From the NCBI GenBank assembly GCA_046299555.1, contig JBKBHS010000001.1:1178001-1242000 (forward strand): DNA of 64,000 bases, given 5' to 3'. The stretch comes from CALKJP01 sp046299555 (GTDB lineage: Bacteria > Bacteroidota > Bacteroidia > JACCXN01). The notes below the pieces were generated by a model. That model saw only the letters and a list, made by a program, of their open reading frames with translations, was not told the origin of the DNA and searched no databases. Made by a program: the position numbers and the translations under genes. This document shows, in pieces, positions 8,440 through 16,542 of the stretch (positions are counted from its first letter, which is position 1; each line of letters opens with the position of its first letter).

Positions 8440-10743
8440 ATGAACAAAATATTATTTAAATCGATTGTTTCTTTAACATTTGCTATAACAATAAATTGGG
8501 CAAATGCACAAGATAACGTAGGTATTGGAACAAATACACCAAATGCTTCTGCAAAATTACATGTAGATGCTAACGATAAAGGTGTATTAATTCCACGCTT
8601 AACAGCAGCTCAGCGTTTAGCAATTCCTGCTCCTGCCAATGGTTTATTGGTGTATGATACTGATTCTGCATGCTTTTTCTTTTATAATCAAGTAGCAACT
8701 AACTGGCAATCTTTATGTACAGGAGGCTCAGGAACCGGTTCGGGAGCCACAGGACCAACAGGAGCAATCGGACCTACCGGACCTACGGGACCAACTGGAC
8801 CAACTGGAGCTAATGGAACACCTTGTTGGGATTTAAACGGAAATGGTATTAATGATCCTTCTGAAGATATTGATGGAAATGGAATTTTTAATGCTAACGA
8901 CTGTGCCGGAACAGCGTCTATTGGACCAACCGGTGCCACAGGAGCTACCGGAAATACAGGCACAACAGGTGTTACTGGTGCTACCGGAGTAACAGGAAAT
9001 ACAGGTGCTACCGGTAATACAGGAGCTACCGGAAATACAGGCGCAACAGGTAACACTGGTGCTACCGGAGCAACAGGTGTTACAGGGCCAACAGGTACTT
9101 TTTCAGTTAATGCCTGGTTAATTACAGGTAATGCAGGAACAACTGCCGGAACAAACTATATAGGTACCAACGATAATCAAGCATTTGTTACAAAAACTGG
9201 TGGTACAGCTGCTACCAATGAGCGTATGCGAATTTTAGCTACGGGGCCTGCTGTTTATAATAGAACAACAGCGGCTACCGGTGATGTATTTTCTGTATAT
9301 GCTACCGGCACTAATAGTGCTATAAATCCTTTAGGAGATTATGCTATAAGTGGATATAGTTCAGGATCTAATGGAATTGGGGTATATGGAGAAAATACAG
9401 GTACTTCATCTAATGGAACCGGAGTTTATGGAAGTAGTGTATCAGGCGGTGTGGGAGTTATTGGTGATAATAATGGAGGTGGTTTAGGAGTATTTGGTTA
9501 CAATAATTCAACCGGTATTGGAGTATATGGTTGGAATGATTTAAGAAATATTGGGGTTGAAGGTGATGTTTATAACGCAACACCACAAGCCATTACAACT
9601 GGAACAAGTATAGGTGTTTTTGGTTACAATAATAATAATCCAAGTGCATCGGGTGCTGCTGTTGGTGTATATGGTTTACCAGTTGCAACCTCAGGCACTA
9701 CTTATGGAGTTCTTGGTTCAGCTGCATCGGCTACTGGTTTTGGTGTAAGAGGGGGAAATACCAACACTTCAGGAACAGGAGTTATAGGAGTAGGTAATAA
9801 TGCAACCGGACAATACTTAACTAACGGTAGTGGTGGAGCATTTACAGGTACTCAAACAGGTATATATGCGCGAACTACATCAACTACTCTTGCTTCAAGA
9901 GGGGCTGAAATTCAAGTAGCTGCAACAACAGGTGTTGGAAGTGTTGGAGTTTTTTCTGATAATGCATCAACAACTGCAGGTGCAATGGGTATTTTAGGTC
10001 AAACTGCAGCATCATCGGGAACAGGAACAGGTGCAGGAGTTGTAGGGGTTAGTACAGCTGCTCCTGCTAGTGCTACAACAAATATTGGTACAGTAGGTGT
10101 AGTTGGTTATGTAACATCAGCAGCTACTACTCCGGGAGGGGTGTATTCTTTATTGAAATCTGGAGGGTACTTTGAAACACCTGAAGGATATGCATATATT
10201 GGAGCGAATACAAATAATACTCAATATAAAGTATTAGGTACAGGAACGGTTTCTACAATCGTGAATGATTTAAATGAAAAGCCTGTTACCATGTTTGCTC
10301 CTGAAGCCCCTGAAGTTTTATTTCAAGATTATGGAAAAGGAAAATTGGTAAAAGGAAGAGCTACTGTTTTATTAGATCCAATTTTTTCGAAAAATATAAT
10401 AGTTGATGAAAAACACGATTTAAGAGTATTTATCCAACTAGAAGGCGATTGTAAAGGTGTTTATGTTAAAAATAAATCAATTAATGGATTTGATGTAATT
10501 GAATTAGATAATGGTCAATCTGATGTTGAATTTACATATACTGTAATTGCTAATAGAAAAGATGAACCTAAATCTAAATATCAAGATTTAAGATTCCCTC
10601 CTGCTCCTAGAGGAGGTATTAATTTTAAACCAATTGGTGAAAACGGTTTGTTAAAACCTTTAGAGAGCAAAGATGTTCAGAGAATTGAAACTTTAGAACC
10701 AGCTGCCAAAAAAGTTAAAGAACCTAAAAAGAAAAATAAATAA
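8440..10743 (+). CDS. collagen-like surface protein with calcium-loop insert
   Basis: A 767-residue exported protein. I use ATG 8440 because it places a standard signal peptide (1-24) at the N-terminus; the frame also opens at a GTG at 8413. Residues about 25-94 form a head domain almost identical to that of the next gene (QDNVGIGTNTPNASAKLHV ... NWQSLC). Two collagen-like Gly-X-Thr stretches follow (about 101-129 and 162-218). Between them is an Asp/Asn-rich segment flanked by cysteines with DLNGNG and DIDGNG motifs that resemble calcium-binding loops. Residues about 310-590 hold many GVYG/GVFG-type repeats, and the C-terminus is a Lys-rich beta domain of unknown family. No T9SS sorting tail is evident. 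A structural surface or fibre role is inferred. Confidence 0.8.
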   Translation: MNKILFKSIVSLTFAITINWANAQDNVGIGTNTPNASAKLHVDANDKGVLIPRLTAAQRLAIPAPANGLLVYDTDSACFFFYNQVATNWQSLCTGGSGTGSGATGPTGAIGPTGPTGPTGPTGANGTPCWDLNGNGINDPSEDIDGNGIFNANDCAGTASIGPTGATGATGNTGTTGVTGATGVTGNTGATGNTGATGNTGATGNTGATGATGVTGPTGTFSVNAWLITGNAGTTAGTNYIGTNDNQAFVTKTGGTAATNERMRILATGPAVYNRTTAATGDVFSVYATGTNSAINPLGDYAISGYSSGSNGIGVYGENTGTSSNGTGVYGSSVSGGVGVIGDNNGGGLGVFGYNNSTGIGVYGWNDLRNIGVEGDVYNATPQAITTGTSIGVFGYNNNNPSASGAAVGVYGLPVATSGTTYGVLGSAASATGFGVRGGNTNTSGTGVIGVGNNATGQYLTNGSGGAFTGTQTGIYARTTSTTLASRGAEIQVAATTGVGSVGVFSDNASTTAGAMGILGQTAASSGTGTGAGVVGVSTAAPASATTNIGTVGVVGYVTSAATTPGGVYSLLKSGGYFETPEGYAYIGANTNNTQYKVLGTGTVSTIVNDLNEKPVTMFAPEAPEVLFQDYGKGKLVKGRATVLLDPIFSKNIIVDEKHDLRVFIQLEGDCKGVYVKNKSINGFDVIELDNGQSDVEFTYTVIANRKDEPKSKYQDLRFPPAPRGGINFKPIGENGLLKPLESKDVQRIETLEPAAKKVKEPKKKNK
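8740..9095 (+). repeat. interrupted collagen-like Gly-X-Thr coding repeat
   Basis: Within the collagen-like gene at 8440, nine-base codon triplets encode GPT, GNT, GAT and GVT units. The run is interrupted once at about 8820-8925 by the Cys-flanked DLNGNG/DIDGNG segment. Synonymous codons vary between units, so the repeat is older or less homogenised than the array at 11304. Confidence 0.8.
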
Positions 10744-10766
10744 TAATTTCTAATAATAACGATATA

Positions 10767-10802
10767 AAATAAAATAGCCTCAATTTTGGGGCTATTTTAT
10801 TT
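10767..10802. terminator. hairpin terminator after the first collagen-like gene
   Basis: A 15-bp stem (10767-10781 paired with 10788-10802, one G-U pair) closes a six-base AATTTT loop. The AT-rich stem ends in a T-rich arm, consistent with intrinsic termination 24 bases after the stop at 10743. It insulates the two collagen-like genes from each other. Confidence 0.75.
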
Positions 10803-10843
10803 ACAAAAAAAATAATTAAAATTGCTTAAATCAAAATTTGTTT

Positions 10844-10851
10844 TAAATTTG
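10844..10851 (+). promoter_or_regulatory. promoter of the second collagen-like gene
   Basis: TAAATTTG is a perfect TAnnTTTG -7 element. A TTG at 10822-10824 lies 19 bases upstream, the usual place for the -33 element. The ATG at 10884 is 32 bases downstream. This is the best two-part promoter seen in the window. Confidence 0.6.
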
Positions 10852-10883
10852 CCTATAAATAAGTTTTGAAAATTCTTAATCTT

Positions 10884-12368
10884 ATGAAGATTAATATTAT
10901 ACTAATTAGTGCACTTATTACATTTTTAATTATTTCAAAAACTGCACTTTCGCAAGATAATGTAGGCATTGGAACTAATACTCCAAATGCATCAGCTAAA
11001 TTACACGTAGATGCTAACGATAAAGGTGTATTAATACCTCGTTTAACAGCAGCACAACGATTAGCAATTCCAGCTCCTGCAAATGGTTTGTTAGTTTATG
11101 ATACCGATTCATCGTGTTTCTTCTTTTATAATCAAACACTAACAAACTGGCAATCGCTTTGCACTTCATTAACGCCCGGCCAAATGGGACCAACAGGACC
11201 GACCGGAGCCATAGGGTCTACAGGTGCAACGGGTAATACTGGAGCAACAGGGAATACTGGTGCAACAGGCGACACAGGACCAACCGGTTCAACCGGGGCA
11301 ACTGGAAATACTGGTGCAACTGGTAATACCGGTGCCACAGGTAACACAGGAGCAACTGGTAATACGGGAGCAACAGGAAACACAGGAGCAACAGGTAATA
11401 CTGGTGCAACTGGAAATACAGGAGCAACAGGTAACACAGGAGCAACTGGTAATACGGGAGCAACTGGTAATACGGGAGCAACAGGTAACACAGGAGCAAC
11501 TGGAAACACCGGGGCAACAGGTAATACAGGTGCAACTGGAAATACAGGAGCAACTGGTAACACAGGCGCAACAGGTAATACCGGTGCAACTGGTAATACA
11601 GGGGCAACAGGTAACACAGGAGCAACAGGTAACACAGGAGCAACAGGTAACACAGGAGCAACAGGTAATACAGGTGCAACTGGCAACACAGGAGCAACAG
11701 GGAATACAGGTGCAACTGGAAATACAGGTGTTACAGGACCAACCGGAGCCACAGGTAATACCGGGACAACTGGTAACACAGGACCAACTGGAAACACAGG
11801 AGCCACAGGTAATACCGGGACAACTGGTAACACAGGACCAACTGGTGCTACAGGAGCAACTGGAAATACAGGTGCTACAGGACCAACCGGAGCCACAGGC
11901 AATACCGGGGCAACTGGTAACACAGGTGCAACTGGTGCTACTGGACCAACAGGAGTAACTTTTAAACAAGGTGTTTTTTTAGGAAGTTCAGTTACAATTA
12001 ATTCAGCTACTTGGTCTAATGTTGCTGGTATGACTTTTACATTCACAGCTCAAAATACATCTGCTTTAATAATATTTAGTGCTTCAGGATATGGATACAC
12101 AAATTCAATGTCTTATGTACAATTTAGAGTTTTAAACAATGGAACTCCAATAGGAAGTACAAATGAAAAAATTCAAAATTATGATGATGTGACTGGTACA
12201 GTTACTCCTTGGAGTTGTTCTTTTACTAGATTATTAACCGGTTTAGTTGTTGGGAATAACTATACTTTACAAGTTCAAGCACAAAGAAGTGGGATTTATG
12301 GAACGTATGATGCTATTGTAAATCCAACTTTAGACGGACACCATATGTCATTATCGGTTGTTCAATAA
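10884..12368 (+). CDS. collagen-like surface protein with (Gly-Asn-Thr-Gly-Ala-Thr) array
   Basis: A 494-residue exported protein. ATG 10884 gives a signal peptide directly, whereas a TTG six codons earlier would add an unneeded extension. Residues about 24-93 are the head domain shared with the gene at 8440. Then come 87 uninterrupted Gly-X-Y triplets (11178-11960), dominated by GNTGAT units with Thr at almost every Y position. The final 135 or so residues form a beta-rich C-terminal domain of unrecognised family, possibly a trimerising head like those capping other bacterial collagens. No sorting tail is visible. Threonine-rich triplets are possible glycosylation sites, which would fit the nearby glycan locus, but this is inference. 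Confidence 0.82.
   Translation: MKINIILISALITFLIISKTALSQDNVGIGTNTPNASAKLHVDANDKGVLIPRLTAAQRLAIPAPANGLLVYDTDSSCFFFYNQTLTNWQSLCTSLTPGQMGPTGPTGAIGSTGATGNTGATGNTGATGDTGPTGSTGATGNTGATGNTGATGNTGATGNTGATGNTGATGNTGATGNTGATGNTGATGNTGATGNTGATGNTGATGNTGATGNTGATGNTGATGNTGATGNTGATGNTGATGNTGATGNTGATGNTGATGNTGATGNTGATGNTGATGNTGVTGPTGATGNTGTTGNTGPTGNTGATGNTGTTGNTGPTGATGATGNTGATGPTGATGNTGATGNTGATGATGPTGVTFKQGVFLGSSVTINSATWSNVAGMTFTFTAQNTSALIIFSASGYGYTNSMSYVQFRVLNNGTPIGSTNEKIQNYDDVTGTVTPWSCSFTRLLTGLVVGNNYTLQVQAQRSGIYGTYDAIVNPTLDGHHMSLSVVQ
11304..11717 (+). repeat. 23-copy 18-bp tandem array encoding GNTGAT
   Basis: Exactly 23 consecutive in-frame 18-bp units (414 bp) encode Gly-Asn-Thr-Gly-Ala-Thr without amino-acid variation. 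Third positions vary (for example AAC/AAT, ACA/ACC/ACT), so the protein repeat is perfect while the DNA repeat is not. Less regular GPT, GTT and GVT units flank it. Copy number could change by slippage or recombination without breaking the frame. Confidence 0.95.
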
Positions 12369-12379
12369 AACTAAAACTT

Positions 12380-12622
12380 ATGAAAAAAGGATTTTTAGTA
12401 TTATTATTTTTTTCTTCTTTTTTAGCTTATTCTGGGCAAGAAAAGCCTGAGTTAGCTACATCTGGTAAAAAAACTATTAAGAAAGAAAAAAAGAGCATTA
12501 ACTCAAATGAAAATAACACTCCTCAGCTATTCATAAGTGATAGAAAAAGTAATAATCAAACTAATACAAATGATAATGCGGAACCTAAACCTGCATTAAT
12601 GGAAAAGAAATCTAATGATTAG
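12380..12622 (+). CDS. small Lys/Asn-rich exported protein
   Basis: An 80-residue protein whose first 20 residues look like a signal peptide (MKKGFLVLLFFSSFLAYSG). The rest is short, highly charged and low in complexity (KKTIKKEKK, repeated Asn and Lys) and probably disordered. It begins 11 bp after the collagen-like gene and precedes a strong terminator, so the two genes form a transcription unit. No family is recognised. It may be a small partner of the collagen-like protein. Confidence 0.6.
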   Translation: MKKGFLVLLFFSSFLAYSGQEKPELATSGKKTIKKEKKSINSNENNTPQLFISDRKSNNQTNTNDNAEPKPALMEKKSND

Positions 12623-12629
12623 TATATTA

Positions 12630-12663
12630 AAAAAAATCCCTCCGAATTCGGAGGGATTTTTTT
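12630..12663. terminator. bidirectional terminator between convergent genes
   Basis: A perfect 34-bp palindrome: seven A, the GC-rich core TCCCTCCG/CGGAGGGA around AATT, and seven T. It lies between the plus-strand gene ending at 12622 and the minus-strand gyrB ending at 12685. With a run of T on both strands it can terminate transcription from both sides. Confidence 0.92.
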
Positions 12664-12684
12664 ATTGTAGTAAGTGTATGTTTT

Positions 12685-14646
12685 TTAAACATCAATCTTA
12701 GCATATTTAGCATTCTTTTCAATAAATTCTCTGCGTGGTGGTACATCATCTCCCATCAACATAGAGAAAATTCTATCTGCTTCGGCTGCACTTTCAATAG
12801 TTACCTGGCGTAGGGTTCGTGTGGCAGGATTCATGGTTGTTTCCCACAATTGCTCGGCATTCATTTCTCCTAATCCTTTATAACGTTGTACAGTTACTGT
12901 ATTTTCTCTTCCTCCGCCTAGTTCGGCTATGGCTTTGTTGCGCTCTTCATCATTCCAGCAATAACGTTGTTCTTTCCCTTTTTTTACTAAGTAAAGCGGA
13001 GGTGTAGCAATATACAAGTATCCATTTTCTATTAATTCTTTCATATGGCGGAAAAAGAAGGTCATAATTAAGGTAGTAATGTGGCTACCATCCACATCGG
13101 CATCGCACATGATGATGATTTTATGGTATCTTAATTTTTCTAAATTCAGGGCTTTACTATCGTCTTGTGTACCTAAGCTTACTCCAAGTGCGGTGAAAAT
13201 ATTTTTTATCTCTTCGTTCTCAAAAATTTTGTGTTGCATGGCTTTTTCAACGTTCAAAATTTTACCACGCAATGGCATAATGGCTTGAAAACGTCTGTCG
13301 CGACCTTGCTTGGCTGTTCCACCCGCTGAATCTCCCTCAACAAAGTATATTTCACATTGCGATGGGTCGCGTTCTGAACAATCTGCCAATTTACCCGGTA
13401 AACCTGAGCCTGTCATTACACTTTTGCGTTGAACCATTTCACGGGCTTTTCGTGCTGCATGACGGGCTGTTGCTGCTAATATTACTTTATCGGTAATTAC
13501 TTTTGCTTCTCTGGGATGTTCTTCCAAATAGTTATTTAACATTTCGCCAACTGCTTGGTCAACCATCCCCATAACTTCCGTATTTCCCAGTTTGGTTTTT
13601 GTTTGACCTTCAAATTGAGGTTCGGCTACTTTTACGGAAATAACAGCTGTTAATCCTTCTCTAAAATCATCGCCACTAATATCAAATTTTAATTTTGATA
13701 GAAATCCTTGCTTTTCTGCGTATGATTTCAATGTTCTGGTTAATGCTCTTCTAAAACCTGCTAAGTGTGTTCCTCCTTCGTGCGTATTAATATTGTTTAC
13801 GTATGAATGAACGTTTTCGCTAAATGATGAATTATACGTCATTGCAATTTCAATGGGAATGCCGTATTTATCGCTTTCTAAATAAATACAATCGGGAATT
13901 AATTTTTCTCTATTGGCATCTAAATATTCAACAAACTCTTTTAAACCGCCTTCGGAATAAAAACGTTCAGATTTAGGGTTTCCGTTTTCATCTTTTTCTC
14001 TTAAGTCGGTAATGGTAATGCTAATACCTTTGTTTAAATAGGCTAATTCGCGCATTCGAGCCGAAAGGGTTTCATAGCTGTATATGGTAGAGGTAAAAAT
14101 ACTTTCATCAGGTTTAAAGGTTACAATGGTACCTCTGTAATTGGTTGGCCCAAGTTCTTTAACCGGATAAAGGGGTTTTCCGATGGAATATTCTTGAACA
14201 TATTCTTTTCCGCCTCTATGAACGTTTACTTTTAAATGGGTAGAAAGTGCATTAACGCATGATACTCCAACACCATGCAAACCACCTGAAACTTTATAGG
14301 AATCTTTATCGAATTTACCTCCGGCATGTAATACAGTCATTACTACCTCTAAGGCAGAACGTTTTTCTTTGGGATGTATATCTACCGGAATCCCTCTACC
14401 GTCATCTTTTACAGTAATGGAATTATCTTCATTTATGGTAACAAAAATATTTTTACAATATCCTGCTAATGCTTCATCAATTGAGTTATCTACCACTTCG
14501 TAAACTAAGTGATGAAGACCTTTAATTCCAATATCGCCTATATACATGGCTGGACGCTTGCGTACGGCTTCTAATCCTTCAAGTACTTGAATGCTATCGG
14601 CTGAATAGTCACTTTTATTTACTTTTTCGTTGGTTATATCGCTCAT
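12685..14646 (-). CDS. gyrB: DNA gyrase subunit B
   Basis: A 653-residue type IIA topoisomerase ATPase subunit that introduces negative supercoils together with GyrA. The GHKL ATPase domain has YIGDIGIKGLHHLVYEVVDN (Asn of the Mg site), DDGRGIP and GGLHGVGVSCVNALS. The transducer domain follows (about 220-390). The Toprim domain has VEGDSAGG and MCDADVDGSHI, which supply the metal-binding acidic residues. The C-terminus has QRYKGLGEMNAEQLWETTM. QGRDRRFQAIMPLRGKILNVEKA is typical of GyrB and argues against ParE. The length suits the Bacteroidota form, which lacks the long proteobacterial insert. It appears monocistronic, ending at the palindromic terminator. Confidence 0.97.
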   Translation of the reverse strand: MSDITNEKVNKSDYSADSIQVLEGLEAVRKRPAMYIGDIGIKGLHHLVYEVVDNSIDEALAGYCKNIFVTINEDNSITVKDDGRGIPVDIHPKEKRSALEVVMTVLHAGGKFDKDSYKVSGGLHGVGVSCVNALSTHLKVNVHRGGKEYVQEYSIGKPLYPVKELGPTNYRGTIVTFKPDESIFTSTIYSYETLSARMRELAYLNKGISITITDLREKDENGNPKSERFYSEGGLKEFVEYLDANREKLIPDCIYLESDKYGIPIEIAMTYNSSFSENVHSYVNNINTHEGGTHLAGFRRALTRTLKSYAEKQGFLSKLKFDISGDDFREGLTAVISVKVAEPQFEGQTKTKLGNTEVMGMVDQAVGEMLNNYLEEHPREAKVITDKVILAATARHAARKAREMVQRKSVMTGSGLPGKLADCSERDPSQCEIYFVEGDSAGGTAKQGRDRRFQAIMPLRGKILNVEKAMQHKIFENEEIKNIFTALGVSLGTQDDSKALNLEKLRYHKIIIMCDADVDGSHITTLIMTFFFRHMKELIENGYLYIATPPLYLVKKGKEQRYCWNDEERNKAIAELGGGRENTVTVQRYKGLGEMNAEQLWETTMNPATRTLRQVTIESAAEADRIFSMLMGDDVPPRREFIEKNAKYAKIDV

Positions 14647-14683
14647 AAAATTTAAAAGGTTTTGGTATGATTGTTATACGAAA

Positions 14684-14691
14684 CAAATATA
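14684..14691 (-). promoter_or_regulatory. candidate gyrB promoter -7 element
   Basis: On the minus strand the sequence reads TATATTTG, an exact TAnnTTTG match, 37 bases upstream of the gyrB ATG. No convincing -33 TTG is seen at 19-20 bases further upstream. Confidence 0.45.
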
Positions 14692-14817
14692 CTTAAAATT
14701 AGCCTAAATAAGGGCTGAAAGCCTCGTAAAATCAATGGTTTTTATTAACATGCTAAAATTTAAATGTTGATAAAATTTAATGCTTTGTTGCTTTCAAATT
14801 TGCATGTTTTAAATGGT

Positions 14818-16485
14818 TTAAAATGAATAGGTTAATCCTCCTAAAATATTTATACGTTGCGAAGGATACTGATACCAGCGTTGATAGCGGTACGATGTAA
14901 TGTTATTAAAGTTTATGAAAGCTGATAAGCGATGCGAATATCTGTATTCAAATCCTAAATTAAAATCATATATGGCCGGCAATTTAACTGCATGTGGTTC
15001 GGTATAAATTGGTAATCCCGGGAAATAACTTTTTTGAGCATATCGTTCACCTATAAGAAATACATCGGCTTTGGTAATTATCTTATCTCGTAGATTATAC
15101 TGTGCTGAAAGGCTAATTTCCAAATTGGGCATATGCCAAGCATATTGTTGATTTCTCATATTGTATTTAAAATAATCTCCACGAGCTATTAAGCGTAATT
15201 TTTCGCTTTGCTGCCATGCAATTTCACCATGAACATTATATACTTCTGCCGTATCGTAAATGAGTAAAAATTTATTATCCGGACGAAAAGGACTATCATC
15301 TTCTGTATTCACAAATAAACCCATATTGTTAATTCGGCTATATGCAAAATAGGAATTAAACGAAATTTCTTTACTTATACTTCCTCTAAAACCTCCGTAA
15401 GCTTTAATTGGATTATCGGTATTTAATAATTGTGCTGTATCGCTTATAAATGGATTAATTGTACTAATTGTTTTATATGAATTACGATTTAAATCTCCGG
15501 TAATACCTATAAATGGAACTAAAATATGATCAATGATATTGTAGTTAAAATCTACATCCGGATAAAAGTGAGCTTTGGTAATTTGATTTGTTTGCGATTC
15601 TAAAGCAATGCGTAAACCGGCTTTTAATTGCCATTTATTTCCTCTTGATAGTACTTGAGGATTTGCCTTTACGATAATATTTGCAAGTGTATCAGCTTGC
15701 GATAAATTTTTAAAATAATCTGCCTGAATATTTAATCGGAAAAATTCTTTTAAATGATATTTGCCAATGTATGCATTTAATGAAACATTATTTTCTTGTG
15801 CTTTATAATAATCACTTAAATTGTAATAGGATAAATCGGCAAGGTAATGTATTTGCGATGAGTCGTTAGTTGGATTTTCAATACTACCGTTTAATCCAAT
15901 TAAATTAAAACGCTGACGAATGTCATTACGTGTTTTTATAATGTTTTCGGCATCATATCCATAATAGTGTACTACATTTCTTTTATACTCTATGTTTCCT
16001 TTTAATGTATATTCGTCTTGATAGTTTTTCCCATTAATTAATAAATGATTATTGCTAAAACCGCTATATCCTAAATTTTTTAAAGTAGCCGATGATGAAA
16101 GATGTTTGTAGTGTAAGCTATAAAAGCTTTGTTTTGAACGCAAACTTCCAATAAATAATTCACCTAATCCTGTGGAATAATTTCCTCCTCCAATTTTAGC
16201 ATAGGCTCTTTCTAATTTTGGAAGCGCTTCGCTTTTAATTTTAGCTGCTTGAATTTGCTCTGCGGTATATTGAGTAGGATATAGCTTTGTAATAAAATTA
16301 TAGTTGGGTACTTCTTTTCTTTTAGTGCTGTCGTTTATGCTTGGCTGTGATGAAATTTTACTTGCTTCGTTTATAATGGGGTTATAATCTCCTGTAATAT
16401 TTATTTGTTCTTCTTTTAAATTACTTTGAGCCAAAGTAAAATTTAAAAATAATATGAAAATAAATATTAATGAGAATATTTTCAT
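14818..16485 (-). CDS. outer-membrane beta-barrel protein, TonB-receptor-like
   Basis: Starting at ATG 16485 the protein has 555 residues and begins with a clean signal peptide (MKIFSLIFIFILFLNF...AQ). Upstream starts at 16530 (ATG) and 16542 (TTG) add a non-signal extension and are less likely. The mature N-terminus has INITGDYNPIINEASKI, resembling the plug-proximal strand of Bacteroidota barrel proteins. The rest alternates polar and hydrophobic residues with many Tyr/Asn, and the last residues (GGLTYSF) end in phenylalanine, as expected for barrel insertion by BAM. It follows the TPR gene closely on the same strand, so the two are probably an operon and may form an envelope complex. Substrate unknown. 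Confidence 0.7.
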   Translation of the reverse strand: MKIFSLIFIFILFLNFTLAQSNLKEEQINITGDYNPIINEASKISSQPSINDSTKRKEVPNYNFITKLYPTQYTAEQIQAAKIKSEALPKLERAYAKIGGGNYSTGLGELFIGSLRSKQSFYSLHYKHLSSSATLKNLGYSGFSNNHLLINGKNYQDEYTLKGNIEYKRNVVHYYGYDAENIIKTRNDIRQRFNLIGLNGSIENPTNDSSQIHYLADLSYYNLSDYYKAQENNVSLNAYIGKYHLKEFFRLNIQADYFKNLSQADTLANIIVKANPQVLSRGNKWQLKAGLRIALESQTNQITKAHFYPDVDFNYNIIDHILVPFIGITGDLNRNSYKTISTINPFISDTAQLLNTDNPIKAYGGFRGSISKEISFNSYFAYSRINNMGLFVNTEDDSPFRPDNKFLLIYDTAEVYNVHGEIAWQQSEKLRLIARGDYFKYNMRNQQYAWHMPNLEISLSAQYNLRDKIITKADVFLIGERYAQKSYFPGLPIYTEPHAVKLPAIYDFNLGFEYRYSHRLSAFINFNNITSYRYQRWYQYPSQRINILGGLTYSF

Positions 16486-16542
16486 TGCTAAATTTGATGT
16501 TATAACATTGATTTCGGAAATTTTATTCATAAATTTTTTCAA

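Noticed and set aside
8688..9056. 122-residue minus-strand frame in the first collagen-like gene
   Set aside because: Same cause: the Gly-X-Thr repeats read backwards as Val-Ala-Pro. No start context or promoter supports it.
11304..11717. Possible CRISPR array
   Set aside because: The 18-bp units are contiguous with no unique spacers, and they are in frame inside a secreted protein.
11132..12046. 304-residue minus-strand frame of VAPVLPVAPV type, with other long frames on both strands
   Set aside because: It is the mirror of the GNTGAT coding array; an 18-bp repeat stays open in several frames. The plus-strand frame has a signal peptide and homologous head domain.
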